Below are positions 1-11,420 of a stretch of DNA of 64,000 nt, piece after piece. Origin of the DNA: Acheta domesticus (lineage: Eukaryota > Arthropoda > Insecta > Orthoptera > Gryllidae); the NCBI GenBank assembly GCA_031308135.1, contig JAHLJT010009436.1, positions 140,886,303-140,950,302 on the forward strand, written 5' to 3'. The notes below the pieces were generated by a model. It made no database searches and was not told the origin of the DNA. It saw only the letters and a program-made list of their open reading frames with translations. The translations under genes and the position numbers were made by a program. Each line of letters begins with the position of its first letter. Within the stretch, counting starts at the first letter, position 1.

Positions 1-2790
1 TTTCGTGTATCCCTCTGATTAAATAACAAGCACTCTCTAACGTCGTTTGCACCACTACTGTCTTCGTAGTATGGTAAAAGATGTAGTATTTCCCGTACAT
101 TTTTAGTAGCGTAAGGCATAGGATACTGACATGGACGCATTTGCGTAACACACTGCTGAGCTTCTTTTCGCAGCCTTTTTTCAGCAGTCCTACACCCCAC
201 ATACAGAAAAAGTTCCCTTGTAAAAGTTCCCAAGTACAAAAATAAATTAGCAAGGAAAAATAAAGTAAATAGCGAAAGGGTAAATGCGACCTAAATTTAC
301 TGATGTAGGCAGTTTCGTTCCTGCATCTTATTGTATTGATAAGTTTATGTATTTTCTCTAAAATCGGAATTCTAATAATTAATTAAATACTACTTCACTA
401 CTATACACTAAATATTAGTACACCTGTAAACCATACTGCATATAAATTACTCTGCGGTGCATAAGGTTTCAGAATTGTCAATAAAATTCACTTGTAAATC
501 AATCAAGTGTTCACATGCATATTTCTGTATGTTTGTTTAAACAAGCAAGAATAACATTCGTAGTTTATAGCATCTGAATGGGGGAGGGACAGTGCTTGTC
601 ACGAGCGCCAATTTTTCTTGAAATATCTGTGGGGAAGTGCCGGCATACATAACTGGAGCCCTGCTGGAAATTTGAATTTTACCATAAAAGGGTGCGACGA
701 TGGCAACAGTCATTTTGTCATTACTCATTAAGGTATTATTCCTTACACTTTTACACGAACTTGTTTACATTTTCATTTCAACATGTCTATTCACTACATT
801 TCAACTCTGGAACTGAATTTGTCATTCAAAGGGAAAATATTTTATGCTGTGTAAATGTGACTGTCTTTTAAATATTTATATTAAATCTCAAAGATGAAAT
901 TGATTATTTCTCTCTTGATTATTGCCAAAAATTGAAACTGTTGTTCTTAATGCGCTTTCTTGCTACGTAAGCTGTCAGCGTATTAAAACAGTGTTTTCAC
1001 AGAGAAATTGAGTCCAAACCTTATTCCGAACACGATTATACTTTTCTTCTCGTACTGTGTTTGAAATCTCTGTGAGGTTTACAGCGTCTTGTTTTCGAAA
1101 ACATTAGAAGGAAACTATTTCATAGTAAACTGTTTTGAAGTGAAAGATCTCCTGTTGGTTCCGGTCTTCTACATTGAGAAGTAGGGTGCGGAATGAATGA
1201 GTGTGCGGTACAATGAAATAGTTGGCTGGTGTGGAATGTCGAGCGGTTGTCTTTACAAACATGGTCTCCTTCGTACTAACCTTAAACGGACGTTTCCCTT
1301 CCCGGCGTCACTGGAATTCCTTAGGAATACTAAGTTTGTAAAACGTTCACACAATACTCGATAGTTTCAAGATAATGCTGCAAGTTGGTGAGAAGTGTAT
1401 GTATACGAAGACATCACACATATTGAAACTGTGTTATATTACCGTAAAGAGTATATTAGGGTGTCTATTAGAAATGCTGGTGGATCATCAGAATACAAGA
1501 TTGTTTTACCTATTCTTAATGTAATTCTCACATTATTTAAAATGTTCATGTGGTGAACAAATTGTAATTTTGATATTTTTTTGTTTCAGGTAAGTTTACG
1601 ATAAGCAAAGCAGAGCGCACTTGCGGTTTCGGTGAGTTTCAACTGTCTGATTTCAATTTAACAACAATTTTGGTATTTTTTTCCGTACTGAAATACCGTA
1701 AATACAAGTAAGACTGAACAAGATAGATATCTAATTCAGTCGAGTAATGTGATATCGAGTAAGACTGAATCAGAGATTTTAGTTTCATTCTATTAGTTTT
1801 CATAACGTGAGGTCCTCCTGATACCTTTATTGATCTTCCAATTCGTTACGGTTATTAAAGTAGTAATTTGTTAATGTGTCATCGTTAATGTTTTGTCGCT
1901 TGTCTTCAGGTACAGTCATCAGATTTATTTCCAAACAACATGTAAACAAAACCTGTAAGGCAGGCATGTGAAGGTCTCGTGCAACGTAACAAGCTTACCA
2001 GAGCTCGCGGGCACTGCGAGAGAGATTTAAAAGTAAGGGTTGTAAAAATTGCTCGGGGATGACGGTGTATCACTGGCTATTTGACCCATGACAGTCTTTT
2101 CAAGAAATCAGTTGACAGTTATTGCTTGAAATTTTGCTATATTTAATTCCAATTTCCTCTACTAAAGCTAAGAAGGGATCCATTAAAATGTAGTAATACA
2201 TCAGTCAGGGTTTCAATTGCCAATTGAGAATGAAATTAAACGTTTTAAATCGAAAGTGTTTTGATTTAGTAATATATTTACTTAAGAGGGCTGCAATTAC
2301 ATTCCTTAAATTCCTTAAAATTCATAATCCTTAAAGTGCTCTTTCGTTCAAGTTTGGATCTTTAACAAATCATTAACTGTTTGTTAAAAGAGCTGCCCTT
2401 CCGTAAACGAGAATTGTTAACTTATGAATATTTATTCAAAATATGATACATCTCATAGATACATTCACAAATAACTGAATTACTTAATAAAATGTAACAC
2501 AAAACGAAAACATAGAAAGAATTCGCCTTTCAAACATATTATTGCTACTTGGCAAAATGTTTACACAAGGCTGAATTTAAAAAGAAAGTAAACACAAAAG
2601 AGTAATTAATAGTAAAAAATGTAACCATCATTCAAATCTTGGATGCTTACTAGAACAAATCTGGCAAACATCTTTTCGTATGTAGCCACTATTCCATGCC
2701 TCACGCCGCTGCGGCTTGCTCATATGCACCCCTTTCTGAATTTTGAGGAGAAATGAGAAGGGAAGTTGTCCGTGCAAGAGCGCCAGGCTT
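1..2790. other. AT-rich unique left flank, no gene recognised
   Basis: AT-rich DNA with stops in all frames apart from short chance frames. I recognise no exon, RNA gene or transposon here. The one notable signal is the splice-like motif at 1572-1595, listed separately. A second, weaker CAG/GTAC junction follows a partly pyrimidine-rich stretch at 1909/1910. Confidence 0.6.
1572..1595 (+). promoter_or_regulatory. candidate recursive (ratchet) splice site
   Basis: A T-rich tract (ATATTTTTTTGTTTCAG) ends in an acceptor CAG at 1587-1589. It is followed with no exon by the strong donor GTAAGT at 1590-1595. This back-to-back 3'/5' splice-site arrangement is the hallmark of ratchet points described in long introns of Drosophila genes. 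If real, the window lies inside a very long plus-strand intron. The motif match is direct; use in splicing is inference, and a chance match cannot be excluded. Confidence 0.45.
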
Positions 2791-2835
2791 CCCAGGCGGG
2801 CAAGTAGCTCGTGCGGGCGCGGTTTGACACCGCTG
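2640..2835 (-). mobile_element. possible hAT-type transposon end (solitary terminal repeat)
   Basis: Read on the minus strand from 2835, the sequence begins CAGCGGTGTCAAACC followed by a GC-rich stretch. This resembles the terminal inverted repeat of hAT elements of the GTF2IRD2-like type, which start CAG-GGTGTCAAACTCGCGGCCCGC. No partner terminal repeat was seen within about 2.8 kb to the left, and no transposase domain was recognised. The inner boundary is a guess. It could be a truncated copy or a chance match. Confidence 0.35.
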
Positions 2836-2839
2836 CTGT

Positions 2840-3540
2840 AAGGCTTGGCTAGTAACAAAAAAAGGATTTATTTTAAAATACTTCGTGACTGAAGCGAGAA
2901 TGTTCCTTGACTCAAGCAATTTGTTACTCGCACATTACCCGCGTTACTTCGTAGCGTAATATCGATCCGCATCTTGAAGTGGGGATGTTCCCTAGCGTCT
3001 GGGGGCTGCATATCTCGCGTAACGTGACGCGACGCGACGCGACGCGACGCAACGCGGCGTAGCAAGGCACGGTGACGCCAGTGCCCGAGGTCAGCCGGCG
3101 GCGCCCGCCTCCCGGCAGTGCGACGCACTCTACACCGAGTTATGGGACATAATTTTCCACGTCTGCCATTGCGGTATGCACGCACGATAACGAAGGCCAA
3201 GATTGGGTAGCGGGAAGACAACGCTCGTGTAGTCGGTTGAAGTTACCGCTGCTAACAATTTCATCTCCACAAGTCATTTCCAACGGCATGGAAGTGCTCT
3301 TTAACCTGCTACCAATATTCTATTACGATTGACATTGCCATCATCAGGGGTATCCTGCACATCTCTGCCTATGCTGCTCTAATTTTCAATGCCACTACCA
3401 ATGCCATCGGTAATGTTTCGTGCATTGCAACTTCCCGCGCTTGCGCCTACTCGGTCATCAAAGTCATTTGCAGCCTTACCGAAATCTCCGCATCCATAAC
3501 AGTCTCATCTTCACAATAACTATAACTAGTCATGGCTAGT
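2840..3540. other. mixed-composition spacer with a short GACGC repeat
   Basis: Contains a short run of GACGC units near 3026-3050 inside a GC-rich patch (about 2985-3150). The rest is unremarkable. No gene recognised. Confidence 0.5.
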
Positions 3541-3547
3541 GACGCCG

Positions 3548-3896
3548 TCACCTCCTCCCTCGCCTCCTCCGTCGCCTTCTCTTTCACCTCCTCCCTCACC
3601 TCCTCCGTCACCTCCTCCCTCACCTCCTCCGTCACCTCCTCCGTCACCTCCTCCGTCACCTCCTTCGTCACCTCCTCCGTCACCTCCTCCGTCACCTCCT
3701 CCGTCACCTCCTCCGTCACCTCCTCCGTCACCTCCTCCGTCACCTCCTCCCTCACCTCCTCCGTCACCTCCTCCCTCACCTCCTCCGTCACCTCCTCCGG
3801 CACCTCCTCCGTCACTTCCTCCGTGACCTCCTCCGTCACTTCCTCCGTCACCTCCTCCGTCACCTCCTTTCTCACCTCCTCCGTCACCATCACCAA
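3548..3896. repeat. 12-bp minisatellite (CACCTCCTCCGT)n
   Basis: About 29 imperfect tandem copies of a 12-bp unit, CACCTCCTCCGT, with variants such as CACCTCCTCCCT. Because the unit is a multiple of three and lacks stop codons in most frames, long open frames appear on both strands: Thr-Ser-Ser-Val and Pro-Pro-Pro-Ser repeats on plus, Glu-Glu-Val-Thr and Gly-Gly-Asp-Gly repeats on minus. These are a by-product of the repeat and I do not call any of them as a gene. It lies in the unique left flank, so there is no second copy for comparison. Confidence 0.9.
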
Positions 3897-3919
3897 ATCC
3901 ACCGCCGCTTCCGCGAGAC

Positions 3920-4640
3920 AATGACGAGCGGCACACGCACACGCATCGTTCCCGAAACCGGTTCCATATTGAAAACTTATTTAAAGTTCGCATGCATTGT
4001 GTCGGCGTATCTCTCCCCCCATTGAACCCGCCTTGTCTCGAGGCGCTCGGAGCGTAAAGAAGGTGGCTCACTCCGGCTGCCTCTTCGTGTGTCCGCTACT
4101 GTACATCCGGTTATTAAAATACTTTTTAACGTCTTCCCCCTTCGCCTTCGCCGACGCGGCGCGCCGCGCTCAGGCCGTTCCGAACCCGGCTCCCGAGGGC
4201 GGCCGAGTTCCACGGTCACGCCGCATTAATTCGTTTTAGCCGGGCGCTTTGTGTGGATACGGCGGAGGTTAAGCCGTAAACCGACCGTGCAGGGATTAGA
4301 TGAAAAGGTTTTGTTTTTTTTCTTTTCGGGAAATGTACCTGGCGGCTGCTCCCTTTCCGAGAGCGGCGCGCGAGCGTCAATCGGAGGAGGCGCGGCGAGC
4401 GGCGCCCCCTCTTTGCGCGCGGCGCAGGAAGGGAGGGGCGGGGGAGGGAGGCGTGTGTGGGGTGGGAGAAGACGCGCGGTGCAAGGCTCGGCTGATCCTG
4501 CCAGCTCAGCGGGCCTCCTATATCCGCCCCGGCTCTTTCGCCTGCCTTGGGACGTGTGCGGATTTTTTCCCCTGCTTTTCTTTCCGAGAAGGGGCAGCTC
4601 TGTCGTATGCAAGCGTTGCCGATGCCAGGCTGTGTGTTTT
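3920..4640. other. CpG-rich block (CpG-island-like) in left flank
   Basis: Dense CpG and GC-rich sequence bounded by AT-rich DNA, with overlapping low-complexity frames on both strands. No conserved protein domain is visible. It may be a promoter-type or enhancer-type island; function is inference. Confidence 0.55.
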
Positions 4641-5980
4641 TATGTCTTGTTCTCCTTTTAGTTTATTTGTGTCATAGACATTGTAAAAGAATTAATAGTT
4701 TCATTCAATTTTCCTCGTTGTATTGAAGATAATAATGTTTTTTGGTTCTTTTGTAAAACTGTATTGTTTAGCACACAGCGAGATTAGCTGTGATAAGAGG
4801 ATTTGTAGTATAGTGTAGTATCATTTGGATATTTTCACCGCGAAAAATTACATTAATTCAATAATACGTGTTCGCTGATCCCCGACGCAAATCTCATAAT
4901 ACTGAATGAAGTACATCCATTCGTATCAGATCACGCACTTAGTTTTCTTACTGAAAGCATGCAATTTGTCTGTAATAAAGAAGATATAATACGCACTAAT
5001 GTGCATGTCTTAATAACTACTAGTAATTCAGTGGCTTTTAATATGCAAAAGGATATATCCTCTAATTATCAGAAAACATTAATTATGTTCTGTGGCTATT
5101 GCAGCTATTGCGTATCGCAGAGTAAAATAGAGATAAAGTAAATATAAACAGTGTAGTACTTTTACATATTTGAATGTGAACGTTAGATGATACATTTATA
5201 ACCTTACATATTTTGATGTAATTACTGCAGCAAGGAAGCACGCGATTCAGATCCCATCAGCAAAGAGATAAACACTCGGTAGTTCCCACCAAGTGTCATG
5301 GAATGGTTTGTAGCAAACATGCTAAAATAAATGTTTGTGGAGTATATCAAACTGAATGTTCAATGATACCCTGGGGATTGGCTAATGTGCACTGAAAAAA
5401 ACGATCATCCGTTTCCAGTACATATACTTCCAGGAATATGGTAAACTCCAGAAAGGATTTCTGCCTTCTTCTAAAGGAGTTCCACGTGTCAGTAGATGAC
5501 GTTGATTTCAAGGAATCAGATCGTACTAGAAGTAGATCATTTCTGCCAATTTTGTTTGTTTTAAATCACCTATTTGTCATTTCACTTTTAATTGTTTCGT
5601 ACTGTGGTTCATTTTTATAAATTAATTCTGCCATCAATGTAATGTATTAAAACGAATAAGTTATTGTTAGAACAATATTAACACAAATCTTATTATATTT
5701 AGAGTAAATTTCGAACAGCTGATTCAGAACACACAATATACAAATAATTACAATATTTTGATATTATCTTGCATGCACAGTCATGCATTTTAGCAGTATT
5801 TACATGTTCTGTAAATATACACGAATTATCGTTAATTCTACCCAGTAGTCAGCACACAGTCTTGTGAATTTGGTTCCAACACCCAATATACGAGTATGCC
5901 ATTCCCTACTTATTTCCCCCGCGCCATCTCACCAGCACTTCCATTACACAAGTTCACGAATCGCGAACCTGCACTATCGT
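4641..5980. other. AT-rich spacer, no feature recognised
   Basis: AT-rich, with short frames only. The longest plus frames (4959-5141 and 5438-5620) show no recognisable domain and no splice context. Confidence 0.55.
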
Positions 5981-5984
5981 AATG

Positions 5985-6300
5985 ACACGTGCGTGCAGAG
6001 GCGGCGTACCCCAGGGCTTCCTCCGCGGAGCTGGCCACACGTCGCGCTCTGGGAAGCACCCGCGCCGAGCGCGTCGCGGCGGGCGGCGGCGGCGCCCGCA
6101 CCAGCGCCCGCGTCTGCGCCCGCGCCCGCGCCCGCCCGGGGCGTTTTTGCGGCGGCGGCGGCGTCCCCCCGGATGTCCTTGAGCTGCTCCCCGCGCCGCC
6201 CGCCCTCGCTGTCGCAAGCGAGCCAGTTTATCGCTGCACGTAACGCGGATTTCAGCGACGCTTGATGGCGTTGCGTCCGGCTCGGCGGCGCCGAGGAAGC
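5985..6300. other. CpG-rich block at the left edge of the duplicated segment
   Basis: GC-rich sequence with runs of GCG/GGC and CGCCCG repeats. Homology to copy 2 begins at 6256, in the downstream end of this block. The second contig therefore starts inside a GC-rich stretch, a typical place for an assembly to break. Confidence 0.55.
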
Positions 6301-7084
6301 AGATTGCATCAAAGAAATATTTGATGAAAGGGGAGAAGGGGAAAAAAGAGAGTCCCTGATTGTGATAATGCATAATAAACAGGATTTCAGCCGCCCGAAT
6401 TTCAATGAAAAACACGTGATGTTATGGACATTGCAAGTTCGTTACCAGTGGGAAAAAGTCGGAGTTCCAAGCTCGTTTTGTAATGATACCCGCCGCCTGG
6501 ACGATTTGCGAGAATGGGAAGCGTCACAGAAGCAGCGCAATTATATTTGGTGTCGCTTTGCGTGAAGGGCGTAGATATCAAGGTTCCCTTTTGAATTTAT
6601 ACATATATGTTTATGAATTATTGCAAATTATGATTTTCAATGCAGAATCCAATATTAAGAAGTCCACCAGCTTATGTGTAGTTATATTTGCTCATTTTAA
6701 ATGAATTTTCATTTGTTGAACAATGCAAATTTTATACCTATTCAGGATATCCGTAATTGCTTTTAGGCTATTGCGTTACCACATATATTATATTATTGAT
6801 AGAGGATTTGTTTTTAAGTGTTTTTGCAATCATTGAGAAATAAATGTTTGGGGAAGTAGTAACGATTTGATTTCCTTTGCAACTACCTTATGCGAAAGAA
6901 ACTTTTATTTCCGTGATACAGAAATGGACGAGGAGTTACAATGCTCGTTATACAATGCTCGTTGATTTCTATTGGGTAAACGATTTAAAACAATACTATA
7001 CCAAGCAGCTGGATTAGTGACATAAACACCTCGTGACATGGCATTAAACAAGAGCACACGCGGCGCTACAGCCTCAACAATGGG
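6301..7084. other. AT-rich spacer, no feature recognised
   Basis: No gene, RNA or transposon recognised. The counterpart in copy 2 is about 35765-36549. Confidence 0.5.
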
Positions 7085-7960
7085 CGTTTAACTTGAATGA
7101 GCTGCCGCATGCGGAGACTGAGCTTCGCAGCCGAGGGAAAATCCACAATCGTACGCTTTCGCCCGCGAGTGGGCGTCCGTTGAAGCCGCGTATTCGCAGC
7201 GGAATTCATTCCTTGGCCTGCAGCCGAGAATCAACTCGGGAAGTTCAACATCCTTCCGGAGGCATCGCAGCGGTCGCCGGATGCGGGAGCTGACGACGGG
7301 CAGAGCCAAGGGGTTGCGGGGGCGGGGACGGGGCACCAGGCGTACGAGGATGTCGGCTATGTCCTCTCTCCGCAACAATACCGCAGATAGCCACCACCCC
7401 CGCGCCGCTCCGCCTAGCGCCACGCCGCTCTGCAGCAAGACCTGAAAGGTCGGTGGAGGCGGTGGTAGAGGCGGGGTGAGGGTGCAGCGAGGCGGCGGCA
7501 GGGCCGTTGCAGCTGAGGTGGGGACGGAGGTAGAGAGGAGGCAGCTGCCTGAGCGATGTGGAAGCGAGGACTGCGTTGTGGGTGGCGGGGAAGGTGTCGT
7601 TTTCAGCGGAGGGGGGGGATACACAGTAGGGAGAGGAAGAAGCGAGCTGTAGCGGATGCAGCGAGGAGGATGCGGGCGGAGGAGAGGAGCCGGGAGTTGG
7701 GGGCGGCGGGGCTGAAAAGGAAGGGGGGGACGGGGATTGAAAGCGAGATCAGCGGCGGAAACGAGATAAACGAGCGAGGACGCGCATAGGATTATGGCGT
7801 CGCATAGGGGAGACGCAATGGGCAACGGCCACGCGTGACAGCTAACATGCTCGACACAGGGGCCGCTGGTTCACTTGAGGAGTGGCGGTGCCGCGAGGCT
7901 TTCACGCGGAGTGGGGATGCGATCGAAAACGCGCGGTGGATGGGGCGGTCATACTTGTCA
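7085..7960. other. CpG-rich block
   Basis: GC-rich and strongly purine-biased on the plus strand between 7440 and 7800. The long minus frame at 7088-7825 is Pro/Ser-rich low complexity. It is not maintained in the other copy (36550-37430), where single-base indels shift the frame. Non-coding is therefore the better call. Confidence 0.6.
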
Positions 7961-7966
7961 TTCGAT

Positions 7967-8316
7967 GGCGAAAGTATTATCCTCGCTACACCAGGTTTGG
8001 ATTTAATTTCTTACGCAATAGTGAAAGTGACCATGTAACTTTGATAAAAAGGATATGAATAGTATCGTGTCGTTTGCTGGTTATGAACTAAAAAAATTCA
8101 AATCCTGCATGTACTCCTCTTCTTTAACCCACGCACTGTTTTGTTGGCGAAAGTATTATCCTCGCTATAACAGGTTTCTTACGCAATAGTGAAACTGACC
8201 ATGTAACTTTGATAAAAGGGATATAAATAGTGTCGTGTCTATTGCTGCTTATAAACTGAAAAAATTCGAATCATGCATGTACTCGTCATCTTTAACAATC
8301 CACGCACTGTTTTGTT
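7967..8316. repeat. diverged local tandem duplication, two units of about 175 bp
   Basis: Unit A (7967-8145) and unit B (8146-8316) share ordered blocks: GGCGAAAGTATTATCCTCGC, CTTACGCAATAGTGAAA, TGACCATGTAACTTTGATAA, GTGTCGT, GCATGTACTC and CACGCACTGTTTTGTTG. They differ by substitutions and by a short deletion in unit B after the CAGGTTT. The same pair is present in copy 2 at about 37434-37786, so the duplication predates the two haplotypes. Confidence 0.85.
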
Positions 8317-8794
8317 GTTCGCAATTCGGAAATATATATTTCATAAACAACGATAAATGCTTCAAAAACTTCTCGGTCATCTATCAGGAAGATAATATTT
8401 CAAGTGTAATGAGAAGAGCAGTTGACTTAACAGGTGTTTGACTCGAGTGCATTGTTCCTGTAGAAAACATATCTGGGCGTCATTGCATTATTACTTCATG
8501 ACAAGCTTAACTGCTTAACTCGTTTGAAGTAAATAATGTAATAATATTCCGTTCTCCTTCATTACTCTTTATATATTTTCCATTAAGCGACTAGACAATA
8601 TAACATAAAAAATACGTTTATTTTTTAGAAGTCTTATTTATTACTGGTGAGCGGTATCTGAGTGTACAAATTATTAAATCCCTCCCATCCTTCACCATTC
8701 CTCTCTTCGTCTCCACCTAACAATCCAACCAACTATCCTCGACCTTCCCTTTCTAATCCTTGTATCCAAAACGCCTGGTTATATATTCCTCCCA
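8317..8794. other. AT-rich spacer, no feature recognised
   Basis: Nothing recognised apart from a pyrimidine-rich stretch at about 8680-8790. Confidence 0.5.
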
Positions 8795-9215
8795 GTGAAT
8801 GTCAGTAGTCGCCCACATCCCACACCTCCCCCATCGTCCCCTCCGCACCCATTCGCCCCGCCCCCTCTCGGCCAGCGGTGCCCGCGGCGTTCGCCCCAAT
8901 CGCAGAGGCGACCCGGCCGAGCGCTCTCCGGCCAGACCTATCGATTCATTGTAACTCGCTTAAATTTTTCATGCGGAATTCGTCAATATTGACATAACTT
9001 TGCTGTTTGAATGCTTCTGTACCGAACACGTCACATTATTACGAAACATCACGAATTACCGCGCGGCTGCGGTGGCGGGTTCCGGGTGCCAGGGGAAAGG
9101 TGGGGAGGAGGGGGCGGGCGGGAGGGGCGGGTGGGAGCTGGCGAGCGGGAGCGCTAGTCATGTCGAACTTACATCGTTTGCCGCACGGGACTAGGTGCGG
9201 GAGTTTTGCGGGAGA
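8795..9215. other. CpG-rich block
   Basis: C-rich at 8795-8940 and G-rich at 9060-9150, with an AT-rich spacer between. No coding signal holds in both copies. The counterpart is 38262-38690. Confidence 0.5.
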
Positions 9216-9934
9216 ACGACGAAGGCAATTCGGGTCCACTTGCATAGGTAAAATGCAATGTTTTAAGCCCTTTTGCGTGTAACCTGCCTAACTAGGAAGT
9301 GCAGCTGAAAAAGGTGTTTGGATGAGGGACTTTTACGAATCGAACAAAAAACAATGCTTGTCTTCGCTTTTATGTAAGATATCCGTCTCAATAATATACG
9401 TTAAAATTTGTTTTGTGAGAAAAACAAAATATGTTCTTTCAAATCTCGGTTCTCTAGTTTTACGCCTTTTACTATCCAGGAAAAACTTTCGCGAATTGAA
9501 AAACTCTTCCCAAAGTTACTTTTTTTGTTTAGTTTTCATCTTCAATTCATTTAAGAAAACAAATAATTGTTCCGATTAGTAGATTTTTTGCGGGAAATAA
9601 CTCGTTATTGCTCAGTTATCTTGGCGGACAATATTGCATAGTACCCTGACAGAGGGTAAGCAATAAAATCCAGCCCTGATTTGACAAACTGAATTGGGTA
9701 AACATCAGCCATCACGGCTGATCTCCATTTTCACTCGTTCATTCGATCGCCAACAGAAAACATTAGCTACAGCAAATCATTATTATGCATTACTGGAAAT
9801 TATTAATAAAGACATTAAAAAAGACGACAGTAAATTTCCAGGGAGGTTTAATTTCTTGCTGAGTGTGACGGTTAATATTGGCTTCCTGTATTGTGCGCGT
9901 TGAGCACGGTACGTGTGTGGGAGCGGTGGTAGAC

Positions 9935-9960
9935 GTGGTGGTGGTGGTGGTGGTGGTGGA
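9935..9960. repeat. (GTG)n microsatellite
   Basis: Uninterrupted GTG triplets, present also near 39406-39430 in copy 2. It produces Val-rich and Gly-rich chance frames. Confidence 0.85.
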
Positions 9961-10552
9961 TGTGGTGGCGGGCCGTGTCAGCCTCGTCCGCCGGAAATGT
10001 CGCTTGTCTTTGCGACGTTCCCCCACCTTTGCCACGGGCATGACCGCTACCACTGGCACCGTTGCTACCGCTTACACAGCCTCCCCTTCTCCCAACGTTG
10101 TTAACACCTTTGCCCGAATCAGTCCGAAGGCACTTTCATAGCCACCTCTGCCTCTTTTCTCACACACCCGCACCTCCCTCCTTGCCAAGACTAGACAAAA
10201 TGTTGTGCCATTGCTTCTGTATCCAAGTTCTGTAAAATTACAATCCACTCACATCTCGTATGAATTGACGACGTAGCTTCAAAACAAAATTACATTATTC
10301 GACACAATATTCATCGATTTGTCATCAATCGTCATATTTTGTCCTACCTATATTAAATACTTTTGACATCAATATTCATCATTCTCCTGCTGCCAGAGCC
10401 AGGTTAAGAGTCAGTACGGCGCTACTAAAAAGTGGAGTCTCTACCGCGTACACATATTTTTGAGCTATCATGGAAAAACCAACTGTAATTAATGGCTATC
10501 GAAAGCAATCTTTTCTCGTATGTATACTAAGTAACATAGTTATGCCATGCTG

Positions 10553-10576
10553 CCGTCCGTCCGTCCATCCGTCCGT
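10553..10576. repeat. (CCGT)n microsatellite
   Basis: Six CCGT-type units with one variant (CCAT). Also present in copy 2 at about 40020-40043. Confidence 0.85.
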
Positions 10577-11154
10577 GAACTACACTAGTGCCTACTCCAT
10601 TGTCAGGATTATTTTCCAACACGAATGTATCCCAATGCACCTGGACCATGTCCTGCGAATTTGAAACGAATTCTTTGAATTTGGAGGTACTATAAATGAA
10701 ACCTCTGAGATTTTTCCATTTTTGAATGGCTCCAAATGTTTCCTTTACATTTCTTGCAAAAATAGAGTGATTATAAAGTTGGAGGAGGTTTGATATTCAG
10801 TTACCCCTGAGTTTTCGGAAACTGCAAAGGTTCAACATTGTTTAGACATATTTTTACAATCACAATTGTAAAAATATAAATATTATTCTATTATTCATGG
10901 AATATACTTTTAGTTCATTTCGTATATCGTCGTTTCCTGCAAACTTAATAGTTCAACCTGTAACCCTGCTAAAGAATCTCGCTTTAGCTTTTTGTATGCG
11001 TTGTTCAATTGCCTGGTTCCGGTTCAGGATTCATTACCATATGTTAATAATGAAGGTCCCAAGATGAGATTGACCTTTTTTAGATTTTTTTTAAACATTC
11101 CTTACGCAAGTGAAACATTTCGTTACGTTCTGTGAATTGTACATAAAATTCTCT

Positions 11155-11420
11155 AGTATCTTTCGCCACCGGCCCCTCGCCACCGCCCCGGGGCGTCCCC
11201 GGCTCGTCCTCCGGTGGCGCGGGGCGCAAACGAGGAGGCGCGGCGCGGCGGAGCACGAGGGTGTTTGCCGCCTCCAGACGTGAGCAAACACGCGCCCTCG
11301 CGCTGCGCACGCCCTCCAAAGCCTTCCGTGACGCCATGTTTACTTGCATTGTGTTGACTCGCGAAGTGCAAGTGAAGGTGCGCAGACGAGATAGTTTTGA
11401 CGCGTGACGCGTCGCACTCG
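11155..11420. other. CpG-rich block
   Basis: Short GC-rich island. Overlapping minus-strand frames here shift between the two copies (counterpart 40622-40890), which argues against coding. Confidence 0.5.

Larger units (their letters stand above)
9216..11150. other. AT-rich spacer with short microsatellites
   Basis: Contains a GTG run at 9935-9960 and CCGT tetranucleotides at 10553-10576. The rest holds no gene, RNA or transposon that I recognise. The counterpart is 38691-40621. Confidence 0.5.

Noticed and set aside
1890..1915. Second ratchet-type site, CTTGTCTTCAG/GTACAG
   Set aside because: The donor half is weak (GTACAG) and the pyrimidine tract is interrupted. I keep it only as a minor note.
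3548..3896. CRISPR array or coding repeat protein
   Set aside because: The units are contiguous 12-mers without spacers, and the organism is a eukaryote. The frames are a by-product of a stop-free triplet-multiple repeat.
4487..4510. GGCTGATCCTGCCAGC resembles the start of small-subunit rRNA
   Set aside because: Only the short TGATCCTGCCAG core matches; the sequence that follows does not continue as 18S rRNA.
4860..5141. Plus frame of about 95 codons with two Cys pairs near its end
   Set aside because: No start or splice context and no similarity to a family I know; AT-rich DNA yields such frames by chance.
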